DNA of 58,848 nt from positions 1 through 58,848 of the forward strand of contig NZ_JAJTBB010000027.1 in the NCBI RefSeq assembly GCF_021287135.1, written 5' to 3'. The stretch comes from Acidovorax sp. GTDB lineage: Bacteria > Pseudomonadota > Gammaproteobacteria > Burkholderiales > Burkholderiaceae_C. The position numbers and the translations under genes are program-made. Positions 1 to 9,225 of this stretch are shown here, one piece after another. The notes below the pieces were generated by a model that had not been told where the DNA came from, did no database searches, and saw only the letters and a program-made list of their open reading frames with translations. The number at the start of each line of letters is the position of its first letter. Position 1 is the stretch's first letter.

Positions 1-7
1 AAAAAAA

Positions 8-69
8 CAGCGGTGACATCTCAAGCAAGATGGTTGTGCGACCAATCATCAAACTTCAGAGCACCGCTG
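8..69 (+). promoter_or_regulatory. Inverted repeat abutting transposase start
   Basis: CAGCGGTG (8-15) and CACCGCTG (62-69) are perfect complements, and the right arm ends one base before the transposase ATG. Such a stem would hide the initiation region in long read-through transcripts, a control known from other insertion sequences. Its function here is inferred. Confidence 0.35.
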
Positions 70-70
70 C

Positions 71-1273
71 ATGCATAAGAATACAGGCTGGCTGGACCTG
101 TGGCCCGGCTTTCACGTCACCGACTCTCGCCTGAGCGCAGACAGCGCCTGGTTGCGGCTGGAGCCACTGGCCGGGCAGCCCCTGCGCTGCGGGCAATGCC
201 TGGGTCTGGTGGACTCAGTGCACGAGCGACTCACGCGTACTGTGCGTGACCTGCCCTTGGCCGGCAGAGCGCTGACACTGCAAGTGCAACTGCTGCGGGT
301 GAACTGCAGGCGCTGCGGCCACTGCCTGCAGCATGTGCGCTGGCTCGATCGCTTTGCCCGCATGACGCGCGCCATGGCGCAAACCGTGGCCCAGTGTTGC
401 AAGCGCCTGCCCATCAAGCACGTTGCGCAAATGTTCTGCCTGCATTGGTCCACCGTGCAGAAAGTGGACAAGCGCAACCTCATGGCTCTGATGAGCCAGT
501 TGCCCCAGCCCCAACCGAGGCGCCTGGTGATGGATGAGTTTGCCCTGCACAAAGGCCATCGCTATGCCAGCGTCATCCTGGATGCAGATACGCGCCGGGT
601 GCTGTACATCGCCAAGGGCCGCACCCGCGAAGCGATCCGGCCTTTCTTCCAGGCATTGGGAGAAGCGGGCTGCAGGCGCATTGAGGCTGTCGCCATGGAC
701 ATGAACACAGCCTTCGATCTGGAGGTGCGGCATTGGTGCCCTCGAGCTCGCATCGTCTATGACCTGTTCCACGTGATCGCCAAGTACGGCCGGGAGGTGA
801 TCTCACGCGTGCGGGTGGACACAGCCAACGCCCTGCGCCGTGACAAGAGAGGCCGGCGAGTGGTCAAACAAGCCTACTGGCTGCTGCTGCGCAACGCAGA
901 CAGTCTCAAGGATCGCGAGCAGGTGACGTTGCAGGAGGTGCTGCAGGTCAACGAGGCCCTCATGACGGTCTACGTGCTCAAGCAATCGCTCAAAAGTCTA
1001 TGGACTGCTGATGATCCCTGGCAGTGGCGGGGACGCTGGAAGCAGTGGCTGGCGCACTGCGAGCAAAGCGGCATCGAGTGCCTGCAATTGTTTGCCAACA
1101 GGCTGCGCCAATACTGGCCAGGCATTCTGGCGCGAGTGCGCTGGCCCATGCACACCGGACAGCTCGAGGGGATCAACAACCGCATCAAGGTCATCAAGCG
1201 CATGGCTTATGGCTACCGTGACTGCGAGTACTTCTTCCTCAAGATCAAGGCCGCGTTCCCCGGGAATGCGTGA
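71..1273 (+). CDS. ISL3-family transposase
   Basis: This DDE transposase would cut and move the host insertion sequence. The N-terminus has the ISL3 zinc-finger pattern (Cys40, Cys43, Cys79, Cys82, Cys85), followed by a helix-turn-helix region around residues 110-140. The DDE catalytic domain shows Asp155 (MDEF), Asp210 (MDMN) and Glu366 (GQLEGINNR). The protein ends in FLKIKAAFPGNA, typical for the family, and its 400 residues are full length, so the gene looks intact. No good ribosome binding site is seen; instead an 8-base inverted repeat ends just before the start codon. Confidence 0.93.
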   Translation: MHKNTGWLDLWPGFHVTDSRLSADSAWLRLEPLAGQPLRCGQCLGLVDSVHERLTRTVRDLPLAGRALTLQVQLLRVNCRRCGHCLQHVRWLDRFARMTRAMAQTVAQCCKRLPIKHVAQMFCLHWSTVQKVDKRNLMALMSQLPQPQPRRLVMDEFALHKGHRYASVILDADTRRVLYIAKGRTREAIRPFFQALGEAGCRRIEAVAMDMNTAFDLEVRHWCPRARIVYDLFHVIAKYGREVISRVRVDTANALRRDKRGRRVVKQAYWLLLRNADSLKDREQVTLQEVLQVNEALMTVYVLKQSLKSLWTADDPWQWRGRWKQWLAHCEQSGIECLQLFANRLRQYWPGILARVRWPMHTGQLEGINNRIKVIKRMAYGYRDCEYFFLKIKAAFPGNA

Positions 1274-1307
1274 AGAACCTTTGTTTTGGCCGGGTCTTCG
1301 CCACGCC

Positions 1308-1607
1308 TCAATGCATCATCTGCGGCTGGCCTTCGAACAGGTGCTCGAACTGCGCCAGCCAGGGCTCGGCCAGGCAGCGGATCTGGGCGTCATTGCGCAG
1401 GATGCGCTGCATGATGCGGGTCTTTTCGCGGCGGTGCTCGGGCAGCAGTTCGTGCTCCTGTGACTTGTAGCGCAGTTGCTCGATCAGCACAGCACAGGCG
1501 CCCTCGTAGCGCACCACACCGTCCCAGTCCTTGAGTTTTGCAGCCTCCAGCATCTTGGCGCTGCTGTCCTCGATCGCCTTGTAATAGTCAATAAGCATGT
1601 GGGACAT
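1308..1607 (-). CDS. fliT: Flagellar export chaperone FliT
   Basis: This small helical protein of 99 residues has the usual FliT length. FliT binds the filament cap protein FliD in the cytoplasm and, in enterics, also FlhDC and export components. Assignment rests on size, the helical charged composition (LIDYYKAIEDSSAKMLEAA) and position directly after fliS in the order fliD, fliS, fliT. The start lies three bases beyond the fliS stop, so translation is probably coupled. It is the last gene of the minus-strand group before the insertion sequence. Confidence 0.82.
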   Translation of the reverse strand: MSHMLIDYYKAIEDSSAKMLEAAKLKDWDGVVRYEGACAVLIEQLRYKSQEHELLPEHRREKTRIMQRILRNDAQIRCLAEPWLAQFEHLFEGQPQMMH

Positions 1608-1610
1608 GGT

Positions 1611-2066
1611 TCAGGCCTCCGCCAGCACGGGCTGGCCAGCGGTGGCGGGCGCACTGGCCGAAGCCGTGCCGCCGTTTTTCTTGATTTCGTTCCAGCCCTG
1701 GGCCACGGGCTCGATGAGGCGCATGACTTCCTGCATCATCGCGTCGTCGTTGCGGGCGTTGGCCAGGATCAGGCGGCGCATGCAGTAGTCGTACAGCGCC
1801 CCCAGGTTTTCTGCCAGCTCGCCGCCATCGACCTTGTCGAGCGACGTGCTCAGGCCTTCTTCCAGGATGCGCACCGCCTTGGAAATGGCGTTGACCTTGC
1901 CCAGAACGTCGCCGCGTGCCAGGGCGCCGCGGGCGGTGGCGATGGAGTTGAGAATCCCTTCATACAGCAGACTGACCAGCTGGTGCTGGTCGATCGTGTG
2001 CATGCTGGTTTCCACATTGATGCGTTGGTATGCGTTGGCTGCACGGGGGCTGTAGGCGCTGAACAT
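1611..2066 (-). CDS. fliS: Flagellin export chaperone FliS
   Basis: FliS keeps flagellin unpolymerised in the cytoplasm by wrapping its disordered C-terminus. The 151-residue protein has the family opening (SAYSPRAANAYQRINVET) and the helix containing HQLVSLLYEG, followed by RMRR-like region YCMRRLILANARND. The C-terminal 20 residues are Ala/Thr-rich and probably disordered. It lies between fliD and fliT and would serve both flagellins encoded upstream. Confidence 0.95.
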   Translation of the reverse strand: MFSAYSPRAANAYQRINVETSMHTIDQHQLVSLLYEGILNSIATARGALARGDVLGKVNAISKAVRILEEGLSTSLDKVDGGELAENLGALYDYCMRRLILANARNDDAMMQEVMRLIEPVAQGWNEIKKNGGTASASAPATAGQPVLAEA

Positions 2067-2132
2067 GCTGACAATCCTTCCGAGGTATTACTAGAGTTAT
2101 CGGCCTGCGCCAGAAAAACTGAAGCCCCTCGT

Positions 2133-3572
2133 TCACCCCTGCTTGTTCCACGCCGTGACCTGCTGCGCGATATAGGCATTCAGCGCGTTCAGGCTGGACA
2201 TCTTGGTGTCCAGGGCGGTGTAGCGCGCCGTCAGGCTCTTCTCCAGCCGGTCGGCGCGGTCATTGATGGTCTCCACATCCTTGGCGTTGAGCTTGAGCGA
2301 CTGCTCGTAGACCTTGGTCTTGGTGGCAAAGAACCCGTCCGTTGCCAGCAGCTTGGTGGTGACGGCGCCGAACTTGCCGGCAAAGCCATCCGCCACGCTC
2401 CCGCCGTCCGGCCCGCGGAAGAAGGCCTTGACTTCGTCGGGCGTTTCCATGGCCTTGTTGAACTTGGTCACGTCCAGCGTCAGATTGCCCGTGGGCGAGA
2501 CATTGCCCAGGCCGCCTTCGGTGACCACGCCCACGGCCGACAGGTTGCGCAGGGCCCCCGAACCGTTCACCGACTGCAGCGCCGAACGCAAGGTGTTTTG
2601 CAGGTTCACCGCGCCACTGTCGCCCTGCAGCAGCCCGGCCGTCTTCGTTTCCTTGTCGTACTTCGTCACCTCGTTCAACGCCTGGTTGATGGCGTTGTAG
2701 GCGCTGATGAACGCTTCAATGTTCTTCTTGACCGCGGAATTGTCCTTGGCCACGGTGATCCCCACGTCGCTGGAAGTCACCAGCAAGGCCGTGAAGGTGA
2801 CCCCTGAAACCGTGTTGGCAAAAGTGTTGGTGGCCGAAGTGACCGGCAGGCCGTTGACGGTCGCGTTGGCATTCATCGCGTACTCCGTCGTGCCGCCTGT
2901 CACCAGCCGCGACAGCCCGGCGCCGTCGGCCAGGTTGCCGTCGGCATCCACGGCGCTCATCCGGAAGCCGGCTTCTTCGCCCGTCGTGCTGCTGCGCAGC
3001 ATCAGGCGCTCGCCGGTGGCATCCGTCAGCACCGACGCCGTCACCCCGGCTTTCGAGCCATTGATCTTGCTGGCGATGTCGGCCAGGGTGTCGGTGGCGC
3101 TGACTTGCACATTCACCGCCCCGGCGTTGCCCATCGTGAAGACCTTGGGCTCGCCCGACCACTTGCCGACTTCCAGCGTCAGGGTGCCGGCACCGACCGC
3201 CTGGCTCACGGGCGACAAGGCCACGGAGATGGTGGTCTGCGCCTTGGCCAGGTTTTGCACCTGCACATTGAAGGCGGTGGGAGCGGTGCCGCCCACGGCG
3301 GACACCGAGACGGCGTCCGGCTTGGCCGACGTGGCGCTCACGCCGTTCCACCCCGTCACGCTGCCCAGCTTGCTGGCCGCGTCGGCCAGGGTGGAGACCA
3401 GGGATTTGAATTGCCCGAACGCGGACACCTTGGCATTGGTCAGCGCGGCCTGCTGCTGGAGTCCATTGGTCCGGGTGATCGGGGCTTTTACCGCATCAAC
3501 CGAGGCTTTGATCAGGCCATTGACGTCCACATTGCCGCCCAGGCCGATACCTATCGATGAAAAGCTAGCCAT
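2133..3572 (-). CDS. fliD: Flagellar filament cap protein FliD
   Basis: FliD (HAP2) forms the cap under which flagellin subunits fold at the filament tip. The 479-residue protein has the family N-terminus (SSIGIGLGGNVDVNGLIKA), heptad-rich N- and C-terminal segments that form the D0/D1 coiled coils, and a Thr/Ala/Val-rich middle. The C-terminus (DRLEKSLTARYTALDTKMS) is typical. A strong AGGAGGTGGG ribosome binding site precedes the ATG. A terminator separates it from the upstream fliC, so it probably has its own promoter. Confidence 0.96.
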   Translation of the reverse strand: MASFSSIGIGLGGNVDVNGLIKASVDAVKAPITRTNGLQQQAALTNAKVSAFGQFKSLVSTLADAASKLGSVTGWNGVSATSAKPDAVSVSAVGGTAPTAFNVQVQNLAKAQTTISVALSPVSQAVGAGTLTLEVGKWSGEPKVFTMGNAGAVNVQVSATDTLADIASKINGSKAGVTASVLTDATGERLMLRSSTTGEEAGFRMSAVDADGNLADGAGLSRLVTGGTTEYAMNANATVNGLPVTSATNTFANTVSGVTFTALLVTSSDVGITVAKDNSAVKKNIEAFISAYNAINQALNEVTKYDKETKTAGLLQGDSGAVNLQNTLRSALQSVNGSGALRNLSAVGVVTEGGLGNVSPTGNLTLDVTKFNKAMETPDEVKAFFRGPDGGSVADGFAGKFGAVTTKLLATDGFFATKTKVYEQSLKLNAKDVETINDRADRLEKSLTARYTALDTKMSSLNALNAYIAQQVTAWNKQG

Positions 3573-3590
3573 GTCCCACCTCCTGGATCC

Positions 3591-3617
3591 ATATCGGGTT
3601 GATTCCGCCCGAAATTA
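3591..3617 (-). promoter_or_regulatory. Possible sigma-28 promoter of fliD
   Basis: Read on the minus strand, TAAT is followed after exactly 15 bases by CCCGATAT, against the consensus TAAA-N15-GCCGATAA. The predicted start of transcription would fall very close to the ribosome binding site, leaving almost no leader, so this is only a weak candidate. Confidence 0.28.
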
Positions 3618-3706
3618 TCAAGGCCTTCGGCTCCTTGCGTCCAGCCGATAAGCACCCGAGAAGGCCGCCAATCCGCCGCGCTGCCGCACGATCGGAAAGG
3701 AAGAAA

Positions 3707-3739
3707 GCGGAGGGCGATCCCATCGCCTCCGCTTTTTTT
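3707..3739. terminator. Stem-loop terminator between fliC and fliD
   Basis: GCGGAGG-GCGAT pairs with ATCGCCTCCGC with a single bulged G. On the plus strand it is followed by seven T; on the minus strand it is followed by a TTTCTTCCTTTC tract, so it could work in both directions. It would end transcription of the minus-strand fliC before fliD. Confidence 0.75.
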
Positions 3740-3799
3740 GCGGGCACGGGCCTGTGCACCAGGCCCGCGTTCCGCCACCTCAACCTGTAGCTACGGCGA

Positions 3800-5245
3800 T
3801 CAGCGCAGCAGGGCCAGCACGCCCTGGGGCAGCTGGTTGGCCTGGGCCACCATGGCGGTGCCGGCCTGCTGCAGGATCTGGGCGCGCGACAGGTTGGCCG
3901 TTTCTGCCGCGAAGTCCGCGTCCTGGATGCGGCTGCGCGATGCCGACATGTTTTCCGCCGTGCCTTGCAGGTTGTTCACCGTGGTCTCAAAACGCGACTG
4001 CAGGGCACCGAAGCTGGCGCGTTGGCCGTTCACAGCCGCCAGGGCCGAGTCAATGATCTTCAACGCCTTGGTGGAGCCGTCCACCGTGGACACGTCGATG
4101 GTGTTCACGGCCTTCAGCGAGGAAGCTGCCGTGGTGGATGCCAGTGCAGACGTGCCGGTGATCGAGTAGCCCTTGTCGGATGCGAATTCCAGCGTGCCAC
4201 GCGACACCACCGTACCGCCGGCGGCAGCGGCAGCCGTGGCTGCGCCGAAGGTCGGCGTCGTGGCGGCTTCCGCGTTCTGCGCGGCCAGCGTGATGCCGAC
4301 GGTGGCGCTGTTGTTGGTCAGGTCGATGTTGGCGCCAGCCTCGTTGGTGAGGATGATGCCGTCCGCTGCCGAGTTCAGCTTGGCGGTGACGCCCGTTTGC
4401 GAGGCCACATCGTTGAAGGCCTTGACGGCTTCGGCCAGGCCGGCAGCCGTGTTGCCCGACACGTTGAAGGTGACGTTAGCGGCGGTGGAGTTGTCGCCCT
4501 TGACTGCCAGAGACACGGCGCCGGTAGCCGCAAACTTGAGCTCGGACACGTTGCGGGCCGATGCGGTCACGCCGGTGGCGTCCGACAGCGCGTTGATGGC
4601 AGCAGCCGCGGTGGCGGCGGTGTCGGTGGCGCCCAGCGTCGCGGTCTTGGTTTGCAGGCCAGCGATCACGATCGTACCCGTCAGGGCCGTGGCGGTCGCA
4701 GCGGCATCCACCAGCTTGCTGTTGTTGATCTGCGCGCCGTAGGTGGTGGTGCGGAAGTTGCCGGTGGTGGCCGTGATGGTCTGGTTGGCGTTGGCGCCCA
4801 CCTGGAAGGTGGCGGAGCCAAACGAACCGTCCAGCAGCTTCTGGCCGTTGAATTCGGTGGTGGTGGAGATGCGGTCCAGTTCGGACAGCAGCTGGCCGAC
4901 TTCAGCCTGGATGGCCTTGCGGTCCGAAGCGCTGTTGGTGGCGTTGGCCGACTGCACGGACAGTTCGCGCACCCGCTGCAGGATGTCGCCCGAGGCCTTC
5001 AGTGCGCCTTCCGCGGTTTGCGCCAGCGAGATGCCGTCGTTGGCATTGCGCACGGCCTGGTTCAGGCCGCGGATCTGGCTGGTGAAACGTTCCGAGATCG
5101 CCAGGCCGGCGGCGTCGTCCTTGGCGCTGTTGATGCGCAGGCCCGACGACAGGCGCTGGATGGAAGTGCCCAGCGAAGCCTGGCTCATGCCCAAATTGCG
5201 CTGAGCGGTCAACGAACTGATGTTGGTATTGATGGTGGAAGCCAT
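3800..5245 (-). CDS. fliC: Flagellin (first copy)
   Basis: Flagellin is the secreted subunit of the filament. This 481-residue copy has the conserved N-terminal D0/D1 region ([19 protein letters not shown], residues 1-140) and C-terminal D1/D0 region ([20 protein letters not shown] to LLR, about the last 90 residues), with an Ala/Thr-rich variable middle. The start was chosen because AGGAGA lies a few bases upstream; the frame stays open 20 codons further but without family similarity. A near-perfect sigma-28 promoter lies about 130 bases upstream. A close paralogue is transcribed in the opposite direction from the same intergenic region. Confidence 0.96.
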   Translation of the reverse strand: MASTINTNISSLTAQRNLGMSQASLGTSIQRLSSGLRINSAKDDAAGLAISERFTSQIRGLNQAVRNANDGISLAQTAEGALKASGDILQRVRELSVQSANATNSASDRKAIQAEVGQLLSELDRISTTTEFNGQKLLDGSFGSATFQVGANANQTITATTGNFRTTTYGAQINNSKLVDAAATATALTGTIVIAGLQTKTATLGATDTAATAAAAINALSDATGVTASARNVSELKFAATGAVSLAVKGDNSTAANVTFNVSGNTAAGLAEAVKAFNDVASQTGVTAKLNSAADGIILTNEAGANIDLTNNSATVGITLAAQNAEAATTPTFGAATAAAAAGGTVVSRGTLEFASDKGYSITGTSALASTTAASSLKAVNTIDVSTVDGSTKALKIIDSALAAVNGQRASFGALQSRFETTVNNLQGTAENMSASRSRIQDADFAAETANLSRAQILQQAGTAMVAQANQLPQGVLALLR

Positions 5246-5569
5246 TACAAATCTCCTGAAAAGTACCGACTGAATCTGGCGTTGCCGCCAACGTGCGCCA
5301 GGCAAGGGACCTGGCCCAACAGTTCACAGCGCCGGGATGGCTCTCTGTAGAACGGCGGGGCAATAACGTCCCGTTGCAATTGTTTTCGGTACCCGCTGCG
5401 GAAACTTTAGGGCGGAACCCACAAGTTGCGGGGTTTTTTTGCGCTTTATCGCCCCACTGCGTCCTGCGCTCCACTTTCACAATCCACCCATCGTTCCCGT
5501 CTCGTCTGCCGGACGGTGGAGCTTCTACCGGCGCAGATTTGGTTTTTCAAGCCTTCAAGGAGCATATCC
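5246..5569. other. Intergenic region between divergent flagellins
   Basis: These 324 bases separate two head-to-head flagellin genes and contain no convincing gene. They hold a strong sigma-28 promoter facing left (5383-5409), the ribosome binding sites of both genes (AGGAGA facing left; AAGGAG at 5557-5562 facing right) and a weak stem AACCC/GGGTT running into seven T (5416-5440) that might end rightward transcription. No equally good sigma-28 promoter facing right is visible. Confidence 0.7.
5383..5409 (-). promoter_or_regulatory. Sigma-28 (FliA) promoter of first fliC
   Basis: On the minus strand the sequence reads TAAAGTTT, eleven bases, then ACCGAAAA. The known consensus is TAAAGTTT-N11-GCCGATAA, so the -35 element is perfect, the spacing exact and the -10 element matches at six of eight bases. 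It would give an untranslated leader of roughly 130 bases. Confidence 0.85.
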
Positions 5570-7045
5570 ATGGCAGCTACCATCAACACCAACATCAGCT
5601 CTCTGACCGCCCAGCGCAACCTGGGCATGAGCCAGGCCTCGCTCAGCACCTCCATCCAGCGCCTGTCGTCGGGCCTGCGCATCAACAGCGCCAAGGACGA
5701 CGCCGCCGGCCTGGCGATCTCGGAGCGCTTCACTACCCAGATCCGCGGCCTGAACCAGGCCGTGCGCAATGCCAACGACGGGATTTCCCTGGCCCAGGTG
5801 GCGGAAGGCGCCCTGGCGGGGGCCAGCAGCATTCTCCAGCGGGTGCGCGAACTGTCCGTGCAGTCGGCCAATGCCTCCAACTCCGCTGGCGACCGCAAGG
5901 CCATCCAGGCTGAAGTCGGCCAGCTGCTGTCCGAGCTGGACCGCATCTCCGTGACCACCGAGTTCAACGGCCAGAAGCTGCTGGACGGTTCCTTCGGCTC
6001 AGCCACCTTCCAGGTGGGCGCCAACGCCAACCAGACCATCACGGCCACCACCGGCAATTTCCGCACCACCACCTATGGCGCGCAACTGTACGGCTCCAAA
6101 CTGGTGGAGGCTGCCGCGACCGCCACGCCGCTGACCGGTACCCTGGTGATCAACGGGATCCAGTCCAAAACGGTCACGCTGACCGCGGCGGACACCGCTG
6201 CGTCGGCCGCCGCGGCCGTCAATGCGGCCTCGGACGCCACCGGCGTCACCGCGATTGCCCGCAATGTGTCCGAGTTCAAGGTGACCGGGGCCAATGCCTC
6301 CTATTCCCTGGCCGTGAAGGGCGACAACGGCACGCCCGCCAACGTGACCTTCAGCGTCGGCGCCACCAATACAGCGGCCGGCCTGGCCGAGGCTGTGAAG
6401 GCCTTCAACGACGTGTCGTCGCAGACCGGTGTCACGGCCAAGCTCAACAGCACCGCGGACGGCCTCATCCTGACCAGCGAGTCGGGCGCCAACATCGACA
6501 TCACGAACAACTCTGCCGTCGGTTCGGGTATCACGCTGGCCGCGGGCGACGCGGCCACCACCCTGAGCAGCGGCACGCAGAGCTTTGGCGCGCCCTTCAC
6601 CGCGGCAGCCGCCGGCGGCACCGCCGTGTCCGTGGGCACGCTGGAGTTCAAGTCTGACAAGGGTTTCTCGTTTGGCGCGGCGTCCACCTCTGCCCTCTTC
6701 GACACGGCTGCGCCCTCGTCGACGCTGGCTGCCGTCAACACCATCGACGTGTCCACGGTGGACGGCTCCACCAAGGCGCTGAAGATCATTGACTCGGCCC
6801 TGGCGGCTGTGAACGGCCAACGCGCCAGCTTCGGTGCCCTGCAGTCGCGCTTTGAGACCACGATCTCCAACCTGCAGCTGTCGTCCGAAAACATGTCGGC
6901 TTCCCGCAGCCGCATCCAGGACGCGGACTTCGCGGCGGAAACCGCCAACCTGTCGCGCGCCCAGATCCTGCAGCAGGCCGGCACCGCCATGGTGGCCCAG
7001 GCCAACCAGCTGCCCCAGGGCGTGCTGGCCCTGCTCAAGGGCTAA
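5570..7045 (+). CDS. fliC: Flagellin (second copy)
   Basis: This 491-residue flagellin is a close paralogue of the divergent copy to its left. The N-terminal ([19 protein letters not shown]) and C-terminal thirds are nearly identical between the two, while the middle (about residues 170-390) differs in sequence and length, as expected for the exposed filament surface. The chosen ATG has AAGGAG seven bases upstream; the longer open frame has no flagellin similarity. A terminator follows. Whether both copies enter one filament or are used alternately cannot be told from sequence. Confidence 0.96.
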   Translation: MAATINTNISSLTAQRNLGMSQASLSTSIQRLSSGLRINSAKDDAAGLAISERFTTQIRGLNQAVRNANDGISLAQVAEGALAGASSILQRVRELSVQSANASNSAGDRKAIQAEVGQLLSELDRISVTTEFNGQKLLDGSFGSATFQVGANANQTITATTGNFRTTTYGAQLYGSKLVEAAATATPLTGTLVINGIQSKTVTLTAADTAASAAAAVNAASDATGVTAIARNVSEFKVTGANASYSLAVKGDNGTPANVTFSVGATNTAAGLAEAVKAFNDVSSQTGVTAKLNSTADGLILTSESGANIDITNNSAVGSGITLAAGDAATTLSSGTQSFGAPFTAAAAGGTAVSVGTLEFKSDKGFSFGAASTSALFDTAAPSSTLAAVNTIDVSTVDGSTKALKIIDSALAAVNGQRASFGALQSRFETTISNLQLSSENMSASRSRIQDADFAAETANLSRAQILQQAGTAMVAQANQLPQGVLALLKG

Positions 7046-7110
7046 GCCTCCCGCCACCGGCGAGCGATTGCCCCCAAACCGGCGCAGCCCATGGCCATCG
7101 CATAAGAATC

Positions 7111-7133
7111 AGAGGCCTGCGGGCCTCTTTTTT
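7111..7133 (+). terminator. Rho-independent terminator after second fliC
   Basis: AGAGGCC and GGCCTCT form a perfect seven-pair stem with a four-base loop, followed by five further T. It lies about 65 bases after the flagellin stop and separates it from motA. Confidence 0.88.
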
Positions 7134-7311
7134 CCATCCCGGCGCGCGCCAGGGCGCCGGCGCGTGGGCAAGAACGCGACGTTTCTCGCCGGCGCTTTTG
7201 CCCCTCGTCTCCGCAATCCGATACATTTAGGAACAATGCGACCCGCCGGGCGGCTCTCGAACCCCTCGAACTGCCGCGAAGTCCCCTCCCCGCTGCCATC
7301 TCGCTCAAAGC

Positions 7312-8172
7312 ATGTTCGTCATCATCGGTTACATCGTCTGCCTGGGCTGCATCTTCGGCGTGTACATCGCGCACGGGGGCAACATCAGCGTCATCCTGCA
7401 CGCCTTGCCATTTGAGATCATCACGATCCTGGGCGGCGCGCTGGGGGCCTTCGTGGTGAACAACCAGCCCAAGGTGATCAAGGCCACGCTGGCGGCCCTG
7501 CCCATGGCGCTCAAGGGCTCCAAGTACACCAAGGAGCGGTACATGGAGCTGATGGCCATGCTCTACGACATCCTGCAAAAGGCCCGCAAGGAGGGCCTGA
7601 TGGCCATCGAGAAGGACGTCGAGGCGCCCCACGAGTCCGAAATTTTCAAAAAATACCCCACCGTGGGCAGCGACCACCATGTGATCGAGTTCACCACCGA
7701 CTACCTGCGCATGATGGTGTCGGGCAACCTGAATTCGCACGAGATCGAGGCGCTGATGGACAGCGAGATCGACACCCACCACCAGGAAGCCCACGCCCCC
7801 GTGGCCGCCCTGGCGCGGCTGGCGGGCGCGCTGCCCGCCTTCGGGATCGTGGCCGCCGTGCTGGGGGTGGTCAACACCATGGGCTCGGTGGGACAGCCGC
7901 CCTCGGTGCTGGGCGGCATGATTGGCTCGGCGCTGGTGGGGACCTTCCTGGGCATTCTGCTGGCCTATGGCGTGGTGGAGCCGCTGGGCGGGCTGGTCGA
8001 GCAAAAGACCGAGGACGCCGCCAAAGAGCTGCAGTGCATCAAATCCACGCTGCTGGCCAGCATGCAGGGCTACAACCCGGCCACAGCCATCGAGTTCGGC
8101 CGCAAGGTGCTGTTCTCCACCGTGCGCCCCAGCTTCACCGAGCTGGAAGGCCACGTGCGGGGCAAGAAGTAA
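7312..8172 (+). CDS. motA: Flagellar motor stator protein MotA
   Basis: MotA forms, with MotB, the proton channel that drives rotation. The 286-residue protein has two N-terminal membrane helices (from residue 1 and around 35), a large cytoplasmic loop with charged residues that contact FliG, and two further helices. The prolines of the channel are visible in ALPAFGIVAAVLGV and AYGVVEPLGG. It is followed closely by motB. No clear ribosome binding site precedes the ATG. Confidence 0.97.
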   Translation: MFVIIGYIVCLGCIFGVYIAHGGNISVILHALPFEIITILGGALGAFVVNNQPKVIKATLAALPMALKGSKYTKERYMELMAMLYDILQKARKEGLMAIEKDVEAPHESEIFKKYPTVGSDHHVIEFTTDYLRMMVSGNLNSHEIEALMDSEIDTHHQEAHAPVAALARLAGALPAFGIVAAVLGVVNTMGSVGQPPSVLGGMIGSALVGTFLGILLAYGVVEPLGGLVEQKTEDAAKELQCIKSTLLASMQGYNPATAIEFGRKVLFSTVRPSFTELEGHVRGKK

Positions 8173-8220
8173 CCGCGCCGCCGTTGCCCACCGCAGCGCC
8201 CCTGAGCCGGTAGAACCACC

Positions 8221-9153
8221 ATGGCAGAAAAGAAGCTCCAGCCCATCATCGTCAAGCGCGTCAAGAAAGGCGGCCACGCGGTGCACGGCGGTGCCTGGAA
8301 GATCGCCTACGCCGACTTCGTGACGGCCATGATGGCGTTCTTCCTGCTGATGTGGCTCCTGGGCTCGACCGCCAAGGGCGAGTTGCAGGGGATCGCGGCC
8401 TATTTCGCGTCGCCGCTCAAGGTGGCGATGACCGGGGGCGACGGCGCGGGCAACAGCTCCAGCGTGATCCCGGGCGGGGGCAACGACCTGTCCAAGGTGC
8501 ATGGCCAGGTGCGGCGCTCCGACGACGAGGCGGCCAAGCAGCGCCGCATGAGCATCGACACGGCCCGCGCGGAACGGGCCCGGCAGGACCACGAACGCAT
8601 CAAGGCGCTGGAAGCGAAGATTGATGCGCTCATCACCGAAAACCCGCGCCTGAACGAGTACAAGTCCCAGATCCGCATCGACATCACGCCCGACGGCCTG
8701 CAGATCCAGATCGTGGACGACCAGAACCGCCCCATGTTCGACAGCGGCAGTGCGTTGGTAAAACCCTACATGCGCGACATCCTGCGGGAGATCGGCGCCG
8801 CGCTCGGCGGGGTGGAAAACCGCATCAGCCTGGCCGGGCACACCGACGCCACCCCCTATGGCAACGGTGAGCGCGGCTACAGCAACTGGGAACTCTCGGC
8901 CGACCGGGCCAACGCCTCGCGGCGCGAACTGGTCGCCGCCGGCATGCCGGACGCTAAACTGGGACGCGTGGTGGGCCTGGCGGCCAGCGACCTGCTGGAC
9001 CCGGCCAACCCCCGCTCCCCCGCCAACCGGCGCATCACCATCACGGTGCTGACCCGCGAAGCCGAAGAACGCCTCATGGGCAAAGGGGTTCCCGAAATCA
9101 CCTCCACAGAATTGTTGGATGAAAAGCGGGAAAATCCCCCCCCGGGCAGATGA
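8221..9153 (+). CDS. motB: Flagellar motor stator protein MotB
   Basis: MotB anchors the stator to peptidoglycan and carries the proton-binding residue. After a basic N-terminus, the single membrane helix (about 29-49) contains Asp32 in YADFVTAMMAFF, at the same number as in Escherichia coli. The C-terminal OmpA-like domain (about 150-285) shows LAGHTDATPYGNG and the NWELSADRA motif for peptidoglycan binding. The 310-residue length is normal. Confidence 0.97.
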   Translation: MAEKKLQPIIVKRVKKGGHAVHGGAWKIAYADFVTAMMAFFLLMWLLGSTAKGELQGIAAYFASPLKVAMTGGDGAGNSSSVIPGGGNDLSKVHGQVRRSDDEAAKQRRMSIDTARAERARQDHERIKALEAKIDALITENPRLNEYKSQIRIDITPDGLQIQIVDDQNRPMFDSGSALVKPYMRDILREIGAALGGVENRISLAGHTDATPYGNGERGYSNWELSADRANASRRELVAAGMPDAKLGRVVGLAASDLLDPANPRSPANRRITITVLTREAEERLMGKGVPEITSTELLDEKRENPPPGR

Positions 9154-9225
9154 ACGTAACGACTTGTCACCAAACCTGCCGCCCATGAAAATACTTACAG
9201 CCATTTCCGACCGAAAGGGTCCCAC

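Larger units (their letters stand above)
1..1279 (+). mobile_element. ISL3-family insertion sequence, right part
   Basis: The element carries one ISL3 transposase. The stop codon lies in a palindromic end that, read inward from the right, begins GGTTCTTCACGCATTCCC, the kind of GG-TCTTC terminus known for ISL3 elements. The last base is probably 1279, and the eight bases TTTGTTTT that follow could be one copy of a target duplication. The matching left end is not visible, so it lies before the window. The element stops about 28 bases from the fliT stop codon and therefore sits at the tail of the flagellar operon without cutting fliT. Confidence 0.75.

Noticed and set aside
1291-1301. GGGTCTTCGCC after the insertion sequence as a second ISL3 end
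   Set aside because: It is in the orientation of a left end, no element follows, and it lies between the IS and fliT; probably chance.
3644-3651. Exact GCCGATAA on the plus strand between fliC and fliD
   Set aside because: It equals the sigma-28 -10 consensus, but no TAAA lies 15 bases upstream and it faces away from fliD, so it is probably chance.
7180-7311. Sigma-28 promoter before motA
   Set aside because: TCCGATAC resembles the -10 element, but TTGC stands where TAAA is needed.
9154-9225. Sigma-28 promoter before cheY
   Set aside because: ACCGAAAG is present, but the sequence at the -35 position (ATACTTAC) does not match.
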